A stretch of 64,000 nt of DNA from Diadophis punctatus similis (taxonomy: Eukaryota; Chordata; Lepidosauria; Squamata; Dipsadidae), in NCBI GenBank assembly GCA_023053685.1, contig JALIGW010000005.1, forward strand, positions 36,389,980 to 36,453,979, written 5' to 3'. A model generated the notes under the pieces. The model ran no database searches. It was not told the DNA's origin and saw only the letters and a program-made list of their open reading frames with translations. Shown in pieces: positions 22,765 through 33,881 of this stretch. Position 1 is the stretch's first letter. Each line of letters begins with the position of its first letter. The position numbers and the translations under genes are program-made.

Positions 22765-23260
22765 CACTAAAAATGGCCAACACCCTTAAATGAGGCCAAC
22801 AAGATGGCAGTTGCCCTTAGTTGGTCTTTCAAAATGGCCACTGCCCATATTAGGCCTTAAAATTGGCCACCGTCCTTGATGTGGCTTCAAAATGGTCTCT
22901 GCCCACTTTTGGTATTTGAAACAAAATGGCCACGCCCTTAGTGCCTTCAATTCTGAGGGCAATCAAAATGGCTGCCACCCTGTGGGAGGCTTCAAGATGG
23001 CCACTGGCACTCTCAAAGGCTGCCTACACACTTACCTGGCTGAAGACAAGCAGATCAATGCAGAGCAGCTCAAATGGAAGCATACAGCCCAGGCACTAGA
23101 GACAGGTACAGACAGGGCCTTGGATCAAAGGAGCCTTGCCAGATTGCTGGCTCTTGTCACCCATTGCACAGAAGGCAAGTTAAATAAAGGAGGCCTCAAA
23201 AGAAAAAAGAATTTTTTTTGAAGTGGGCGGTCCTGTGTAATTCAAAATGGTGGCCACCCA
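22765..23260. repeat. Diverged tandem array of AAAATGGCC (YY1-like) motifs in DIRS copy 1
   Basis: AAAATGGCC, AAGATGGC or close variants occur near 22770, 22801, 22831, 22859 (AAAATTGGCC), 22889 (AAAATGGTC), 22924, 22965 (AAAATGGCTGCC), 22994 and 23244, mostly 30-40 bp apart. The intervening text is similar (CACTGCCC, CCTTAGT, GGCCTT or GGCTTC), so this is a decayed tandem repeat. It sits in the 5' part of the element between gag fragments. Copy 2 has a single AAAATGGCCGCC upstream of gag (51275-51286). Confidence 0.7.
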
Positions 23261-23479
23261 TGAGGCACTCCTAAACTTGCTGTCTCCTGGGGAGAAAGGA
23301 GTCTGCTAAGGCCTAGCCACTAACTGTCAGTTTTCTGGGTCTCCTGGAGCAGACTGACTGATTTCTGAAGTTCCAAACAAAAAAAGGGAACAAGCCCTCA
23401 TGAAGCAGCACCCAGATTGCCAGCTTCTCAGGCACAAGACAGAGCAAAAAAACAGCTGTGCTGGATGACTTGGAGCGTT

Positions 23480-23628
23480 CAGAAGGGGAGGATGGGCGTA
23501 GAAGTGAACTGTCCCTGACCCTGGCAGGGCTCATAGTTTCTAATCCTCCCCTGGCAAATGTCCTCAGCAGGAGTGACCCTGGGGGTCTTCTGCTTGGCCT
23601 TCCCCTGCTTATGGCCTTTGTCAGCCAT
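23480..23628 (-). pseudogene. gag N-terminus remnant of DIRS copy 1
   Basis: A minus-strand ATG at 23626-23628 opens MADKGHKQGKAKQKTPRV, close to MAEGAGKQGKAKAKSARP, the gag start of copy 2. The frame stops after about 49 residues and the rest of gag is missing or unrecognisable. The match also supports choosing 51060 as the gag start in copy 2. Confidence 0.75.
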
Positions 23629-23838
23629 TCTGGCTGAACTATGGAGCAGCAGGGGTCAAAGGCAGGCTCTGAGGCAAGGAAGCAGCCGATCTGAGCGAAG
23701 ATGATTTGAAGTCTGCCTGTCAGTTTGCCTTGCCGAGGCCTTCTCTCCCGATGCAAGGCAAGGTGTGAAATTTCTAGCGCCCTTTTCCGACGCCGCTCGA
23801 TCGATTGCGGCCGATGTCGGCTCCAAAAGTCAATTAAG

Positions 23839-23935
23839 GACGCTAGTTTGGCTTATAGGAGACAAACTCAAGCCGATTGGAGGGGAACGCTAGTTTGGCT
23901 TATAGGAGACAAACTCAAGCCGATTGCAGGCCACC
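23839..23935. repeat. Two-copy 47-bp tandem duplication in DIRS copy 1
   Basis: ACGCTAGTTTGGCTTATAGG and AGACAAACTCAAGCCGATTG appear twice, starting at 23840 and 23887, nearly identical. The duplication lies in the 5' untranslated part, next to text (CAGGGCTTCTG) shared with copy 2. Confidence 0.85.
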
Positions 23936-24286
23936 CAAGCTCAGGGCTTCTGTGGCTGAAGATCACGATCTGGAGTACTCCCTCCCTGACAGACAAGACA
24001 AGGCTGCAATTATTTGACTGGTTGATTAAGGTGAGAAAACCCCAGTACACAACAGATGTGCAACTGTTAAGGGTAATCTCCTCCCTGGGGAGTCCCAACC
24101 CCCAGCTAGGGACAAGGCCCAATGGGGCAATGCCCAGTAAGCTGACACGATGAAGAGTCTCTGAGTGACAGCTGTCTAGTAAGAATCAATGAAGCAATAA
24201 CTCACAGGAAGTAGTAGAAATTCAGTAGTTGGTGGAGAAATCGAAGAATGGGTTTAAGCACTGTCCTTTTTGGCTAAGGACCGAGA

Positions 24287-24405
24287 AAAAAAGAGGGGGT
24301 GCCAAGGCAAGAGGGTGGTATTTATACTTTGAAAATCTTGGTCCTGATTGGCTAGAGGGCAGATTTAACCCATTCTTGGAGGATGGCTCCGCCCACTATG
24401 GAGAA
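24287..24405. repeat. DIRS copy 1 right inverted terminal repeat
   Basis: It runs from AAAAAGAGGGGGTGCC to CCACTATGGAGAA. On the minus strand it has CCAAT (in GCCAATCAGG) followed by TATAAATA, a promoter-like pair in the 5' terminal repeat. Confidence 0.9.
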
Positions 24406-24856
24406 GGGGGCACTTTCTGGAGCTCAGAATCCATGAAGCAAATAAGAACTTTTTTTACCAAACAAAGAAGCAGAAAAGAGATCAGCTCTTAGCAACCAAT
24501 GAACCACATTTTTTTCTCTCCCAACATAAAAAGACCATTAAAGCAATGGGAATGGCATTTTGAACTCTATGATTAAAAAAGAAAATCCTACAAAGGGACA
24601 TATGTCGAAGACAGCTGGTATATTAAACAATTATTGAAATAAAGGATTAAGCTATTTTATAAGAGAGAAATATAAGTGTTATAGAGGAAAGCAAAATTAA
24701 ATACTACGTAAAGATTAAACGAAAAAACAGATTCCATTAAGTAAGCATGATTGCCTGCTTTATATTTTATAGTATTTATAATATTTAATATTTATCTCAT
24801 TTACAAATAATATGTATATTATTTATATTATTTAAATCTGGATATACAGTATATAA
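24406..24856. other. Gene-free AT-rich stretch
   Basis: Very AT-rich DNA between the DIRS copy and the next MITE. No feature seen. Confidence 0.5.
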
Positions 24857-25235
24857 CAGTGATGGCGAACCTTTTTCCCCTCGGGTGCCGAAAATGCGTG
24901 CGCGCGCACTGTCACGCACGTGTGAGTGCCCACACCCATAATTCAATGCCTGGGGAGGGTAAAAACGGCCTCTCCCGCCACTGCAGAGGCCCTCTGGAGG
25001 CGGGAAATGGCCCATTTCCCGACTTCCGGTGGGCCTGGTAGGCCCGTTTTTCGACACCCCCTCGGAGGCCCTCTGGAAACCTAAAATGCCCTCACAGAGC
25101 CTCCACATGAGCCAAAAATCAGCTGGCCGGCACGCACATGCATGCTGGAGTTGAGCTAGGGCAATGGCTTGCGTGCCGGCAGATATGGCTCCGCGTGCCA
25201 CCTGTGGCACGCGTGCCATAGGTTCGCCATCACTG
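24857..25235. mobile_element. hAT-like MITE, ends CAGTGATGGCGAACC, TSD GTATATAA
   Basis: Same family and orientation as 6749-7183, with the same ends CAGTGATGGCGAACC and GGTTCGCCATCACTG. The flanking 8-bp duplication GTATATAA (24849-24856, 25236-25243) is exact. It is shorter than the first copy, with an internal deletion of one GGGCAAAAACG block. No ORF. Confidence 0.93.
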
Positions 25236-25243
25236 GTATATAA

Positions 25244-25849
25244 TATTTATATTATTTATATATTTATATTAATTTCTAATATAAATTACTTTATATTGTG
25301 CAGAGTATTTCAATTCTAACATGGAAGCAAATAATGTCAGAGTGCGATGGATGGGTCAATTTTCTGTTGAACAAGTCCTGTATTTCCATTTCAAGCACAT
25401 TTTTTCATTATGCACAAATTTCAGATTTTCGTGGAGCACTCCCAGCTTACATATGCAATATAAGTCATGAGGTCCAAATAACTTAATGGGATGAAGGAAT
25501 TCCTTTTGCCCATGCCCAAGATTTAAACTTCATCTGACTACTCTTTAGAATTTGGACTTTTTACCAGGCTTATTTTTCTGTGATGTTTACACAGTAATCA
25601 CATTCTACCTACATTGCAAGACATTGAATTTAGATGGAGGAGACACAATTCAAGATTTGACATTATCAGAAAGTTACCATCTTTCTGTGCAATCCAACCA
25701 ATCTGAAAGTGATGTTGTTATATGGATAAAATGAAATGAAAATGTCCAGAAGTTTGAGTTACTAAAGAATAGGTAGGATATACATATAATGTATTGTAAA
25801 GAAGAGTCATGTTTGTCTATGATGACAAAAATCATAGAAGGCATCTGGT
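25244..25849. other. Gene-free stretch
   Basis: AT-rich DNA with chance ORFs only. Confidence 0.5.
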
Positions 25850-26760
25850 AGCATCTTTTCCATTTAGCAAATTTTATCAAAAGACATAAGTGTTCGTGAG
25901 GTGTTCGTGAGGTGTGGCTCATGTCATAAGATGCAGAGAGTGGTTTGACTGATATAGGACTTAAACTGGAAGGAGGTGGGATGGGTGAAAGGAAGAGTAA
26001 GAAAGATTGATTGTGGAGATACAGGTTACATGTGACACAAATTAAAAGTACCTCTTCAGTTAACAATTATAATATGTTAGAAAGCCCCTCCGAGATTGTC
26101 TGACCCTTTTTGATGTGAGTTCAACTATTTCTCTCTCAATAGTCCTGTTAAAACTTCATTTTTCCAAAGTGATTACTTTGAGAGCTTTCACAGAGTATCC
26201 TGAGAGTTTGAAATGATCTGATATTACTTTGTCCTTGTTCTGAGTCCTGATGTCAAGCTTCTGTCCATTACTTCTTTTGCACAATTTTTTTTCCCTATTT
26301 GTCCTATGTAGAATTCAAAGAAACATTGCTGGGAGATGATGATAATTTTTTCCATTAGATGTAGAAAGGTGAAGGGTACCTATAATCTTGTGTATACTTG
26401 TTAAGGCCTGTGATTTAGTTGTTGATGTAGATATGGGGTCAAAAGAGACATTTTTGATTTTGCAGGCTCTGATTCTCATGTTGGCATAAATGTGTATGCT
26501 GCTTGTTGTTGCTTGTGAGAATCTAGGCCAGGTTGGTTGGGTGGTTTCCTGGATACAAGGAGAGCTTTGCCTCCAAGTGCCTGAGGAAATGTAATGTTAT
26601 TTCCCAATAGGCAATAGGGTTTGTAGCTTATTAGTAATATGTTGAGTGTTTTGAGCTGACAACTGTAGCTAACAACAAGGAGTATTCTGTTCTTCGTCTA
26701 TAATGTGTATGTAAGCTTAATGCATATGATGGATTGATGATGGTTGTATGTTTTCATTTT
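25850..26760 (-). repeat. Probable ancient interspersed repeat
   Basis: On the minus strand, ATAAGATGCAGAGAG-type text, TCACGAACACTTATGTCTTT and ATGCTACCAGATGCC resemble an amniote repeat I recall with GCTCACGAAAGCTTATGCTC. Further along, minus-strand frames give CQHENQSLQNQKCLF and DYRYPSPFYI, broken by stops. I cannot name the family. The 25884-25920 text contains a direct duplicate, GTGTTCGTGAG. Confidence 0.35.
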
Positions 26761-29691
26761 GTTATGTATCTTGTCCACCCCCTGGGGAACTTGCCCTAAT
26801 GGGTCTTTCCATCGCAAGATGAATAACATTCCCTCCCATTAAGAGTTGACATTCTATTGATTCGCTAATAGTTTTATTGTGATTTTATCTGTTATATTCA
26901 TTATTATTAATGGTCTTATTTTTGCTTTTAATATTTATTTATGTTATTGCTTTATAGTTTTATATGATTGGCTTGTATTATAATTGATCGTCAATCAATT
27001 TTAAAGAATTTTCCCAGTGTGAAATATAGCTCGACTACAGTTTAGCTATCTTTATCCAGCAGCTTAAAGCAGCATCATTCAGGAAGCCCATTTTCCCTGC
27101 TGTTTGTCCAGAAAGCAAACAGCTAATCACTTCTCCCTCTACTCCTATGGATAGGGTGGTGTTAATGAAAAGGCTGAATGTATAATCACATTTAACTTCC
27201 TTTTTGGCTAATTCAAAATGGAGTTTGGTAGGTCTAAGAAGTGCTAAAATGTTGGGCCAGGGCCAGGCACAGCAAAGCAAAGGGAGGAGAAAGCTGAACA
27301 GGACAGAACAGTGAGAGGCAAATGCAGGAAATAATAGATAACTCTTGCTGCAACAGGAGTCCACTCATAGGAACCTCTGTGGCCATGGATCTACTCTAGC
27401 AACCTCCTAAGTAATCAGATAGAACTCTTGTACATGGAAAGAATAAGAAAGTTTGTGTGTAAGTAGGCATGAGCCCTTAAAATGATTCAGCAAAGAATTA
27501 TTGGCACAATATATCTTTTTGCCCCATCTTCAGTTTCTGAAAGGAACATTTCTAGATCTTGGTCTACTTTATAGGGCTGTCAGAATCTCACCCATTACAC
27601 TAAGTGTATGCAAGCAATTGGCCTTGAGACTGGAGAGATACACAGTATCCAGATGTATGAACAACTGTAATGGTATGTGGGAAAGATATGAAGCTAAGTG
27701 GTACTGGTAGGTGGGGCAAGTGGATCAGAAGGGACCTTCCCTAGTTTCTCGGGTTGTAAAGGTGATGTTGAGAGAATTGTACTTTCAGACTGCCAGGTTT
27801 TTATTAATGTAGCTTTATAATAAAGTAGAATTATCATTTTTGGTTGTGTTTCCTAACTGGTATACCTAGTAAAGCTGACAGAAGAACAGATAAGATTTGC
27901 TGCTGAAGAGCCACCTTTCTTTCATTTGGCAGGAAAATCAGACCTGTTTTGGAGTCCAGAATGGCAATGTGGCTTAAATGATTAAGCTTTGATTAAGAAA
28001 GCCAAGGTCTACATTTGTGATCTAGAGTCCTGTTTGATTGAAGTAGATCAAATTAACCAGTAACCTAGTCAGGGATTCATATGTATTCCCCAGGATATGA
28101 AATGGGATACCACAATGACCTTCATACATTTTCTGAGAGCTGACAATAGGTGGAATAGAAAGGTGTTAAATAAATAATGAGTGTTTTCATAATCAAATGC
28201 TTGGAATAGATTGCAACGTATAGATAGGGTCCTGTAAGGACAGTATGTCTTTCTTCTAGAAGCACTTTGTGATTGATCTCTGTGTAGTTAGTGCATTACG
28301 ATATTTGGTGTGGTTTAATTTGCTTCAGGTCCGGGATAGCATTCCTTTTACACTTTTGGGAATTATGAAGAAAATGGAATTTGATAATCTCACATAGAAA
28401 GATGGGCTTGACTGCCTTTATGTTCAGAAAAATTCATGGTATTACAGACTAGTGATGTTTTGTCATCTTGTATTACTTGGGTGAGGAACTCCAGGGATCC
28501 CAACCAGTGAATTCTATGATGTGTGTTTGTGAGAATATTATGGAGACTTATACATCCAATACCATAATAATTCAAGGATAAATTGTGTTAGCCTCCTCTA
28601 TGCAGAAAGGCCGAGATGATCACCTCCTCTTTTGCTAGGAAGGCCAAATTTTCTCCCTAGATTAGGGTATGATTAACCAGTGGGATCCTTTAACCACTGG
28701 GTTACTTGTTATCCAAAAATCTTTTTTATGTGATAAGGAAGAAAAGAAGGAAAGATGTAGCCTGATGCTCTGTTGCCCCTGCCTTCATATTTTTTTGTTG
28801 GGTAGATATAGATGATTTTAACTATAATCTTAATTGGGAAACAATTACAGTCTCTCTGAACAGCTTTCCTTCTGAATATTTGGAGGATTGATTTGGAGAT
28901 ATTTTACTTCTTAGGCAACTGGCACAGATGTTTTCTAGCAGCCATATTGGCCAACATGCCTCTGGCTTACTAGTGCCCTGATTATCACCCATTGTTAAGA
29001 TAGCAGACCTGGCAACTTCATACATATCATACCTGAGTTTCTCACACTAAAGCAATAAACTAATTCTTGTATTTGGGAGAAATAAGTTTTGCAATGATTG
29101 AAGTATTCAGGGAAGTCCTTATGCTTTAAGCTATAGACTCATTTGTTATAGACTGAATGATTTGCATTGTCCTGTCCTTTGGATATTTGGGAGTGTCTTC
29201 TCTATCTTAATTGACTGTGGCCTATGAAATAAGTGGTAAGCGTCCTTCTCTGGGGCGGGGGTGGGTGGAGATTTAGAAAAGTCTGACTAATGTTGCAGAA
29301 GTTAACAGTGAGGGAGGAGCTTCCTCTTTTCCTTTTACTGAATTTTTGTTTAATTCCTCAGGGAAGAGAAATCAGAGCAGAGCTGCTAAGTCCCTGAAAA
29401 CACATCTTTCAATCTCTAGAGACTTGCAGATTTTCCTGAGGAGCTGTGAAAAATCTGATTTCAGCTAAAGTTTGGTGATTCAGGGACAAGGTGTTCATCT
29501 TTTCATCTTCCTTCTTATCCAGCAACTATTCTGTTCCTTTTTTATCTTACTGATTCTGCAGGGAGTAATCTGAGATGTAAGCACCGAAGCCTTCCTTGGA
29601 TACCTGGGTCCTTCCACCTCCAGCATCTAAGCAGTTGAACCATAGTCATTGCCAGTTGATTACTACCTGCAACTTTTTTGCCATTTCAGAA
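26761..29691. other. Gene-free stretch, no recognised feature
   Basis: Moderately AT-rich DNA, mostly without visible repeats, which could be unique intron or intergenic DNA. No frame with codon-like composition or convincing splice borders was found. Confidence 0.45.
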
Positions 29692-29699
29692 AAACCTGA

Positions 29700-29793
29700 C
29701 AAACTGGCAGAAGAAAAAGAAAAAAAAGAAGGTGAAAGGGAAAAAAAACTGGAGAAACTTAAGGAATCCTTGGCAGAATTGATAGGCTTATAA
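29700..29793 (+). CDS. Candidate terminal exon, Lys/Glu-rich (speculative)
   Basis: A good acceptor (ACTTTTTTGCCATTTCAG ending at 29699) precedes an open stretch reading KPDKLAEEKEKKEGEREKK, then LEKLKESLAELIGL and a TAA. The peptide is a highly charged helix, coiled-coil-like. An AATAAA lies about 150 bases after the stop (29940-29945). Against it, A-rich DNA easily gives Lys/Glu frames, AATAAA is common in this AT-rich window, and I do not recognise the protein. It could equally be chance or part of an old LINE ORF1. Confidence 0.2.
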
Positions 29794-29945
29794 ACAAGTC
29801 AGGGCTAGAAATAGGATATTGCCTCTCGAAGGAGGCAACATTGAAATGTTTTCTAATCTGTCTCCAGAGCCAATGCATGTTACAATAATCCTACTCTGCT
29901 CTTGGAAATACACACATTGCATTAATGAAATTATGAGCCAATAAA

Positions 29946-30580
29946 AATACTAGGGAAAAAACCAGTACCTCTAATGGAAAATAAAAATTACTGAGCGAGA
30001 TAAAATAACCTTGTCCCTAACATTTGGATGCCATTCAAATGCCTTTTAAGTTTTTAGATTATATAATTATCTGTTTCAACTCTTGTGTCTCTTAACATTA
30101 GAGAGAAAAACAAGAAGGCACAATGATCTATGCATTATTTAAGATATAATAAATAATACATTTATTATTATAAGGAAATATATTCTGCTGTGAGATAAGA
30201 ACTTTAATTCTATTTTATTTGAGAAACAGGGAGAAAAAGAATTTTTAGCAGTCCCATGAGGGCACCCAAGATTTAGGTTAAAGCGTTTTCATTCGATGAT
30301 GCTTTGCCAGTTTGGAAGCAGCTTTGGACATGAGCACTGTTGAATAGTTTAGTTGATTTATTTCCAGATCATGTATGTAATGGAAACCTCTGTTTTCATA
30401 CACTTAATTTCCAATGTTTTCATTATATTTGTTTTTGAATCTGTTTCATTTTCTCTGAGTCTTCCTTAAATCACGTTGCCCAGACTCAGGTGTGTTTTCC
30501 CCTTTTTGTAATAAGAGTGAGGGATTTTTTGTTGATGCCAGATATGCAGATGTTGAAGATACAGCAGTAATTGTTTTATT
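29946..30580. other. Gene-free stretch
   Basis: AT-rich DNA with no supported feature. Confidence 0.5.
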
Positions 30581-31190
30581 TTATTTATTTTTAATAAAAT
30601 TTATATGCCGCCCAACTCCCAAGAGGGACTCTGGGTGGCTTACAACTATAAAAATATAATAATAAGATAAAAAACAATTAGCACAACAATTCAAGCATAC
30701 CTTTCAAAAATAGTACATTACAACACATACATACATGGGGTGATCTCATTAGCCTAGACCTGCCGAAAAAGCCAGGTCTTAAGGGCCTTCCGGAAGGCCA
30801 GCAAGGTGGGGGTATTACGGATCTCAGTAGATAGTTCATTCCATAGGGTCGGAGCCGCAACAGAGAGCCCTCGTACCTGCCATCTGACATTGCCTAGCTG
30901 ACGGGACCCGGAGAAGACCCTCCTTGTGCAATCTCACTGGTCGTTGGGAGGAATGCTGTAGAAGGTGGCAGTTTATGCTGTAGATAAACTGGTCCTGAGC
31001 CATGTAGGGCTTTAAAGGTGATAACCAACACCTTGAATTGCGTCTGGAGACTGATCGATAACCAGTGCAGCTCGTGTAAGATGGAAGTCATGTGGGTATA
31101 CCTAGGGACACCCACAACAGCGTGCACAGCTGCATTCTGGACCAGTTGTAGTCTCCAAACACTTTTCAAGGGTAGCCCCATTGTTGTTCT
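30581..31190 (-). pseudogene. L2-like LINE 3' end (RT C-terminal remnant)
   Basis: A minus-strand frame (31181-30894) reads RLQLVQNAAVHAVVGVPRYT, then HMTSILHELHWLSISLQTQF and KALHGSGPVYLQ. This is the LVQNAAAR..LHWLPV..FKVL..KALHG pattern at the end of L2/CR1-group LINE RT proteins. The 3' untranslated part follows (30890-30600), ending in AGTTGGGCGGCATATAAATT and an A/T-rich tail. One frame break occurs near 30894. The 5' portion is absent (5' truncation). Confidence 0.8.
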
Positions 31191-31630
31191 TTTTTTTTCA
31201 GTCTAGCCCAAATAGTCAGTATAAAACCACAATGCCACATCATACATTTTTAGGAATGTAACCAGTTGAGAGACTTGAATGTTAGCCTCACTGATACATG
31301 AAGGTTTTGCCTTTTAATATTAATTAACCTAACTAAATTAATTTTTGTGTCTCGGGATTTTTTTTTCTTTCTGTTTAGTTGTGTCCAATTTTTGAAAAAA
31401 GTTGTTGCAGATTTTTTTTAAGCAACTTTTTTCAGAAGTGCCTCTTTCTTATGCTAAAAGTGATTGGCCCAGAGTTGCACAGATGGCTTTATGCCTAAGG
31501 CGGAACTAAAACTCTGAGTGTCATGGTTTCTATATTTTATATTCCATATATTAACCACTACATTACTCTGATTAAGAATGTTTCTGGCCATTGTGTTATA
31601 TGGAGGTGAGCTGGGTTATAAAGACAAATA
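31191..31630. other. Gene-free stretch
   Basis: AT-rich DNA with no feature recognised. Confidence 0.5.
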
Positions 31631-31631
31631 T

Positions 31632-31790
31632 TAAAGGATCCAATCTGGGTTGGTCACCAGGACCCATTCTCAGGAAACTTCTCTTTCACCAGAAAGCTCG
31701 GAATACTAAACCTCTGTTCCCGATAACCGACGCAGATCAGATCTTTTAACATTATCCTAGGACATGTACATTTGCCATCCTTTGTGACAA
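31632..31790. repeat. Unclassified repeat, GATCCAATCTGGG family (copy A)
   Basis: GGATCCAATCTGGG at 31637 and ATTATCCTAGGACATGTACATTTGCC near 31753 mark the two edges. Text between (CGATAACCGACGCAGATCAG) matches the copy at 57270-57375. The start and a downstream CAGATTGGATC-type phrase are inverted relative to each other, so it may be a short inverted-repeat element. Family unknown to me. Confidence 0.5.
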
Positions 31791-31799
31791 ATATTAAAG

Positions 31800-32148
31800 T
31801 AAAATGGGCTATTGTGAATATAGGCTGAATATAAAAGTGACTAACCAGTACAAAATAAATATTTCAAAATAATTTGATGATAGAGGCAGAGTGAATGAGG
31901 ATGTAATTGGAAAACAAATAAGAATGAATTTTCCAAGAGGAAGTTTCTTGCAAAAAATCTAAACATTGAGCAAATATAAAAAAAGAGTTCTGAGAAGTTT
32001 ATAGAATAAAATTTATATATCAATATGTTACAAACAAAAATGGTTTCCAAGTATGGAAATATATAGGAAATAGTGTTGGCATAAAGTAGATTTTTTAACA
32101 TTGCTTATCTTTGCTTGTGTGCTACTAAAAAGAAAAAGCCTGGGGTGA
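31800..32148. other. Gene-free stretch
   Basis: Very AT-rich DNA with no feature recognised. Confidence 0.5.
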
Positions 32149-32156
32149 CTAACAAT

Positions 32157-32411
32157 CAGCGGTGAAATGCTCCCGGTTCGCTTTTACCTGTCAGTCGTCA
32201 GAGAGCCGATCACGCAGGCAGCGCGACGCTCCGCCCACCCGCCGGGACATCGCCATTTGAGTTCTTTTACCCTCTGCGCATGCACAGAACGCTTTGGGTA
32301 AAAGAACTCAAATCGCTGTGTCCCAGTGGGTGGGCGGAGCGTCACGCTGCCTTCGCGATTGGCTCTCCGACGACAGTCAGGTAAAAGCGAACCGGAAGCA
32401 TTTCACCCCTG
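32157..32411. mobile_element. Fold-back hAT-like MITE, TSD CTAACAAT
   Basis: Nearly the whole 255 bp is one inverted repeat. CAGCGGTGAAATGCTCCCGG pairs with the 3' end CCGGAAGCATTTCACCCCTG, and the arms continue to ATTTGAGTTCTTTTACCC / GGGTAAAAGAACTCAAAT around a short loop containing TGCGCATGCACAG. The 8-bp duplication CTAACAAT (32149-32156, 32412-32419) is exact. There is no coding capacity. RNA from it would form a long hairpin. Confidence 0.93.
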
Positions 32412-32810
32412 CTAACAATGTTAAGCCAAAAAACCAAAAACCAATACTATAAAACTGCAAATTGCATATTTTAAAAAGTTATAGTTATTTTTAAAAAGAT
32501 AAAAAAACTGGAAACATACAAATATCATATACCACAAACACCTTCATTCTCAGCCAGGTGGAAAAAATGTATTCATCACTTTCCTGAAACCCAAGTGGGA
32601 CAAAGTTGACCAGATACATGCTGGGGTAGTTATTAAATTTGCCATATGAATCCATCACAGCTCTTGATAACATAAAATATGAAAATATAATACATTTTTT
32701 AAAATAAATCTGTGGAGTGAACAAACATCATGTCCTTGGTTAACTGCACATGATGTTTACAATAACTAGCATTACTTAATTAGGGATTTCCAGTTGCTGG
32801 CAGTACTTAC

Positions 32811-32863
32811 CTCCAAATGAATCTGGCCGTTCAAGAAGTTTGAAGACAATGTTGAGATGTATT
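32811..32863 (-). CDS. Weak candidate exon with strong donor
   Basis: On the minus strand TTCATTTGGAG is followed by GTAAGTACTG, a near-perfect 5' splice site. With an acceptor after AAATGGAAATAG the exon would be 53 bp. In the phase left by the 33882-33946 exon it reads YISTLSSNFLNGQIHLE without a stop. The acceptor has a poor pyrimidine tract, so the 5' edge is doubtful. I do not recognise the peptide. It lies 1.0 kb downstream of the stronger candidate. Confidence 0.25.
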
Positions 32864-33881
32864 CTATTTCCATTTAAATTGAGGCTATTATTTCAAGTTT
32901 GCATATATACATATAGATTAGCAATTGTGACATTATGCAAATCTGTATTCTGCTTTGCATTCTCTCTGACTCTCTCGCAATACATAAGAGGCTTAGAAAG
33001 CAGAATTAAGGTGCAAAGCCTACTTGTAATTCTATACTATTCTTTGGTAACAAATGTCAGTATTCCTCTATATGAAAACATATTCACTCCAATTGTTTTC
33101 TCTAGAAATAAATGAAATGAAATCTATTTCTTTATAAATATTCTTTGCATAAAGGTGTGCTATTTTCATTTTATGTATTTTATTTTTAAATTTGTTTACC
33201 ACCCATCTCACTGCAAGATGAAATTATAAATTAGAAGTCTTATAAAACTACTAATTAAAAATGGGAAACTAGCTCTTGGGAATGGTTTAAAAATCCCAGT
33301 TTCTTCTAGATCTTGATCCCTAACATCCAAATTCTAATTGGGGCAGTTCAATGATACACAGAACAGAAACCAAATAGCTATCAAATTCTCATTCTAGCAA
33401 ACAAATGGAAGTGCTCTTATTGGTTTCTTGCCCCAGCAAGTACAACAAACTCACCCATATGGCTTCAACCATGGTTTGTTTGTGAATCAGGGACTCTGGC
33501 TTGCTCCTCTTTAAACCAGCTTGAGGTAGAAGCCAAGAGTGCCATTTGTGGATATGGAGGAGGGGGGAGACAAAGAGAGACTGAGAGATATGTAGTTGTT
33601 CTGGCATATTATTCTTTGTCTTTATTTATTGTTTGTTTATTTCCCCTTTATTTACTGCCTCTAATAAATTTGTGTTCCCTTCTCCTTCTGTTTCTTTCCA
33701 CAGAAATGAAAGTTGTAGAATTGTATTCTCTTGCTACCTAAGATGGGAACATACAGCAAAGACGGCTTGGGGACTCACATTGTCCTTATCAATTAAAATG
33801 TAAATCAAAAAACAAAACCAAGTAAAATGAAATTGAATCTCTTCCTCTCTGGTTTTATACACTTGGTGCTGAGACACTCAC
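32864..33881. other. Candidate intron; includes worn LINE tail near 33176
   Basis: If both candidate exons are real, this is the intron between them. A phrase TTTACCACCCATCTCACTGC near 33195 resembles the 3' tip of an L2-type LINE, also seen at 58440. Otherwise unremarkable. Confidence 0.35.

Larger units (their letters stand above)
18556..24405 (-). mobile_element. Degenerate DIRS-like tyrosine-recombinase retrotransposon (copy 1)
   Basis: About 5.85 kb, bounded by inverted terminal repeats (18556-18706 and about 24287-24405) that share CAAGAATGGGTTAAATCTGC, GCCAATCAGGACCGAGATTT and TATAAATACCACCCTCTTGC. An internal complementary region at 18857-18949 joins the complement of the extreme left end to the complement of the extreme right end, the layout used by DIRS elements to circularise cDNA. 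The coding order on the minus strand is gag remnant, RT, RNase H, tyrosine recombinase, all disrupted. It is a different subfamily from the 46-52 kb copy: coding parts align well but the 5' region does not. It is almost surely immobile by itself. Confidence 0.92.

Noticed and set aside
22038..24153. ORFs in the 5' half of DIRS copy 1 as host genes
   Set aside because: They lie between the element's inverted terminal repeats, and one contains the gag start in another frame.
32491..32724. Minus-strand frame reading AVMDSYGKFNNYPSMYLVNF as an exon
   Set aside because: The peptide looks plausible, but neither edge has an acceptable splice site and no family is recognised.
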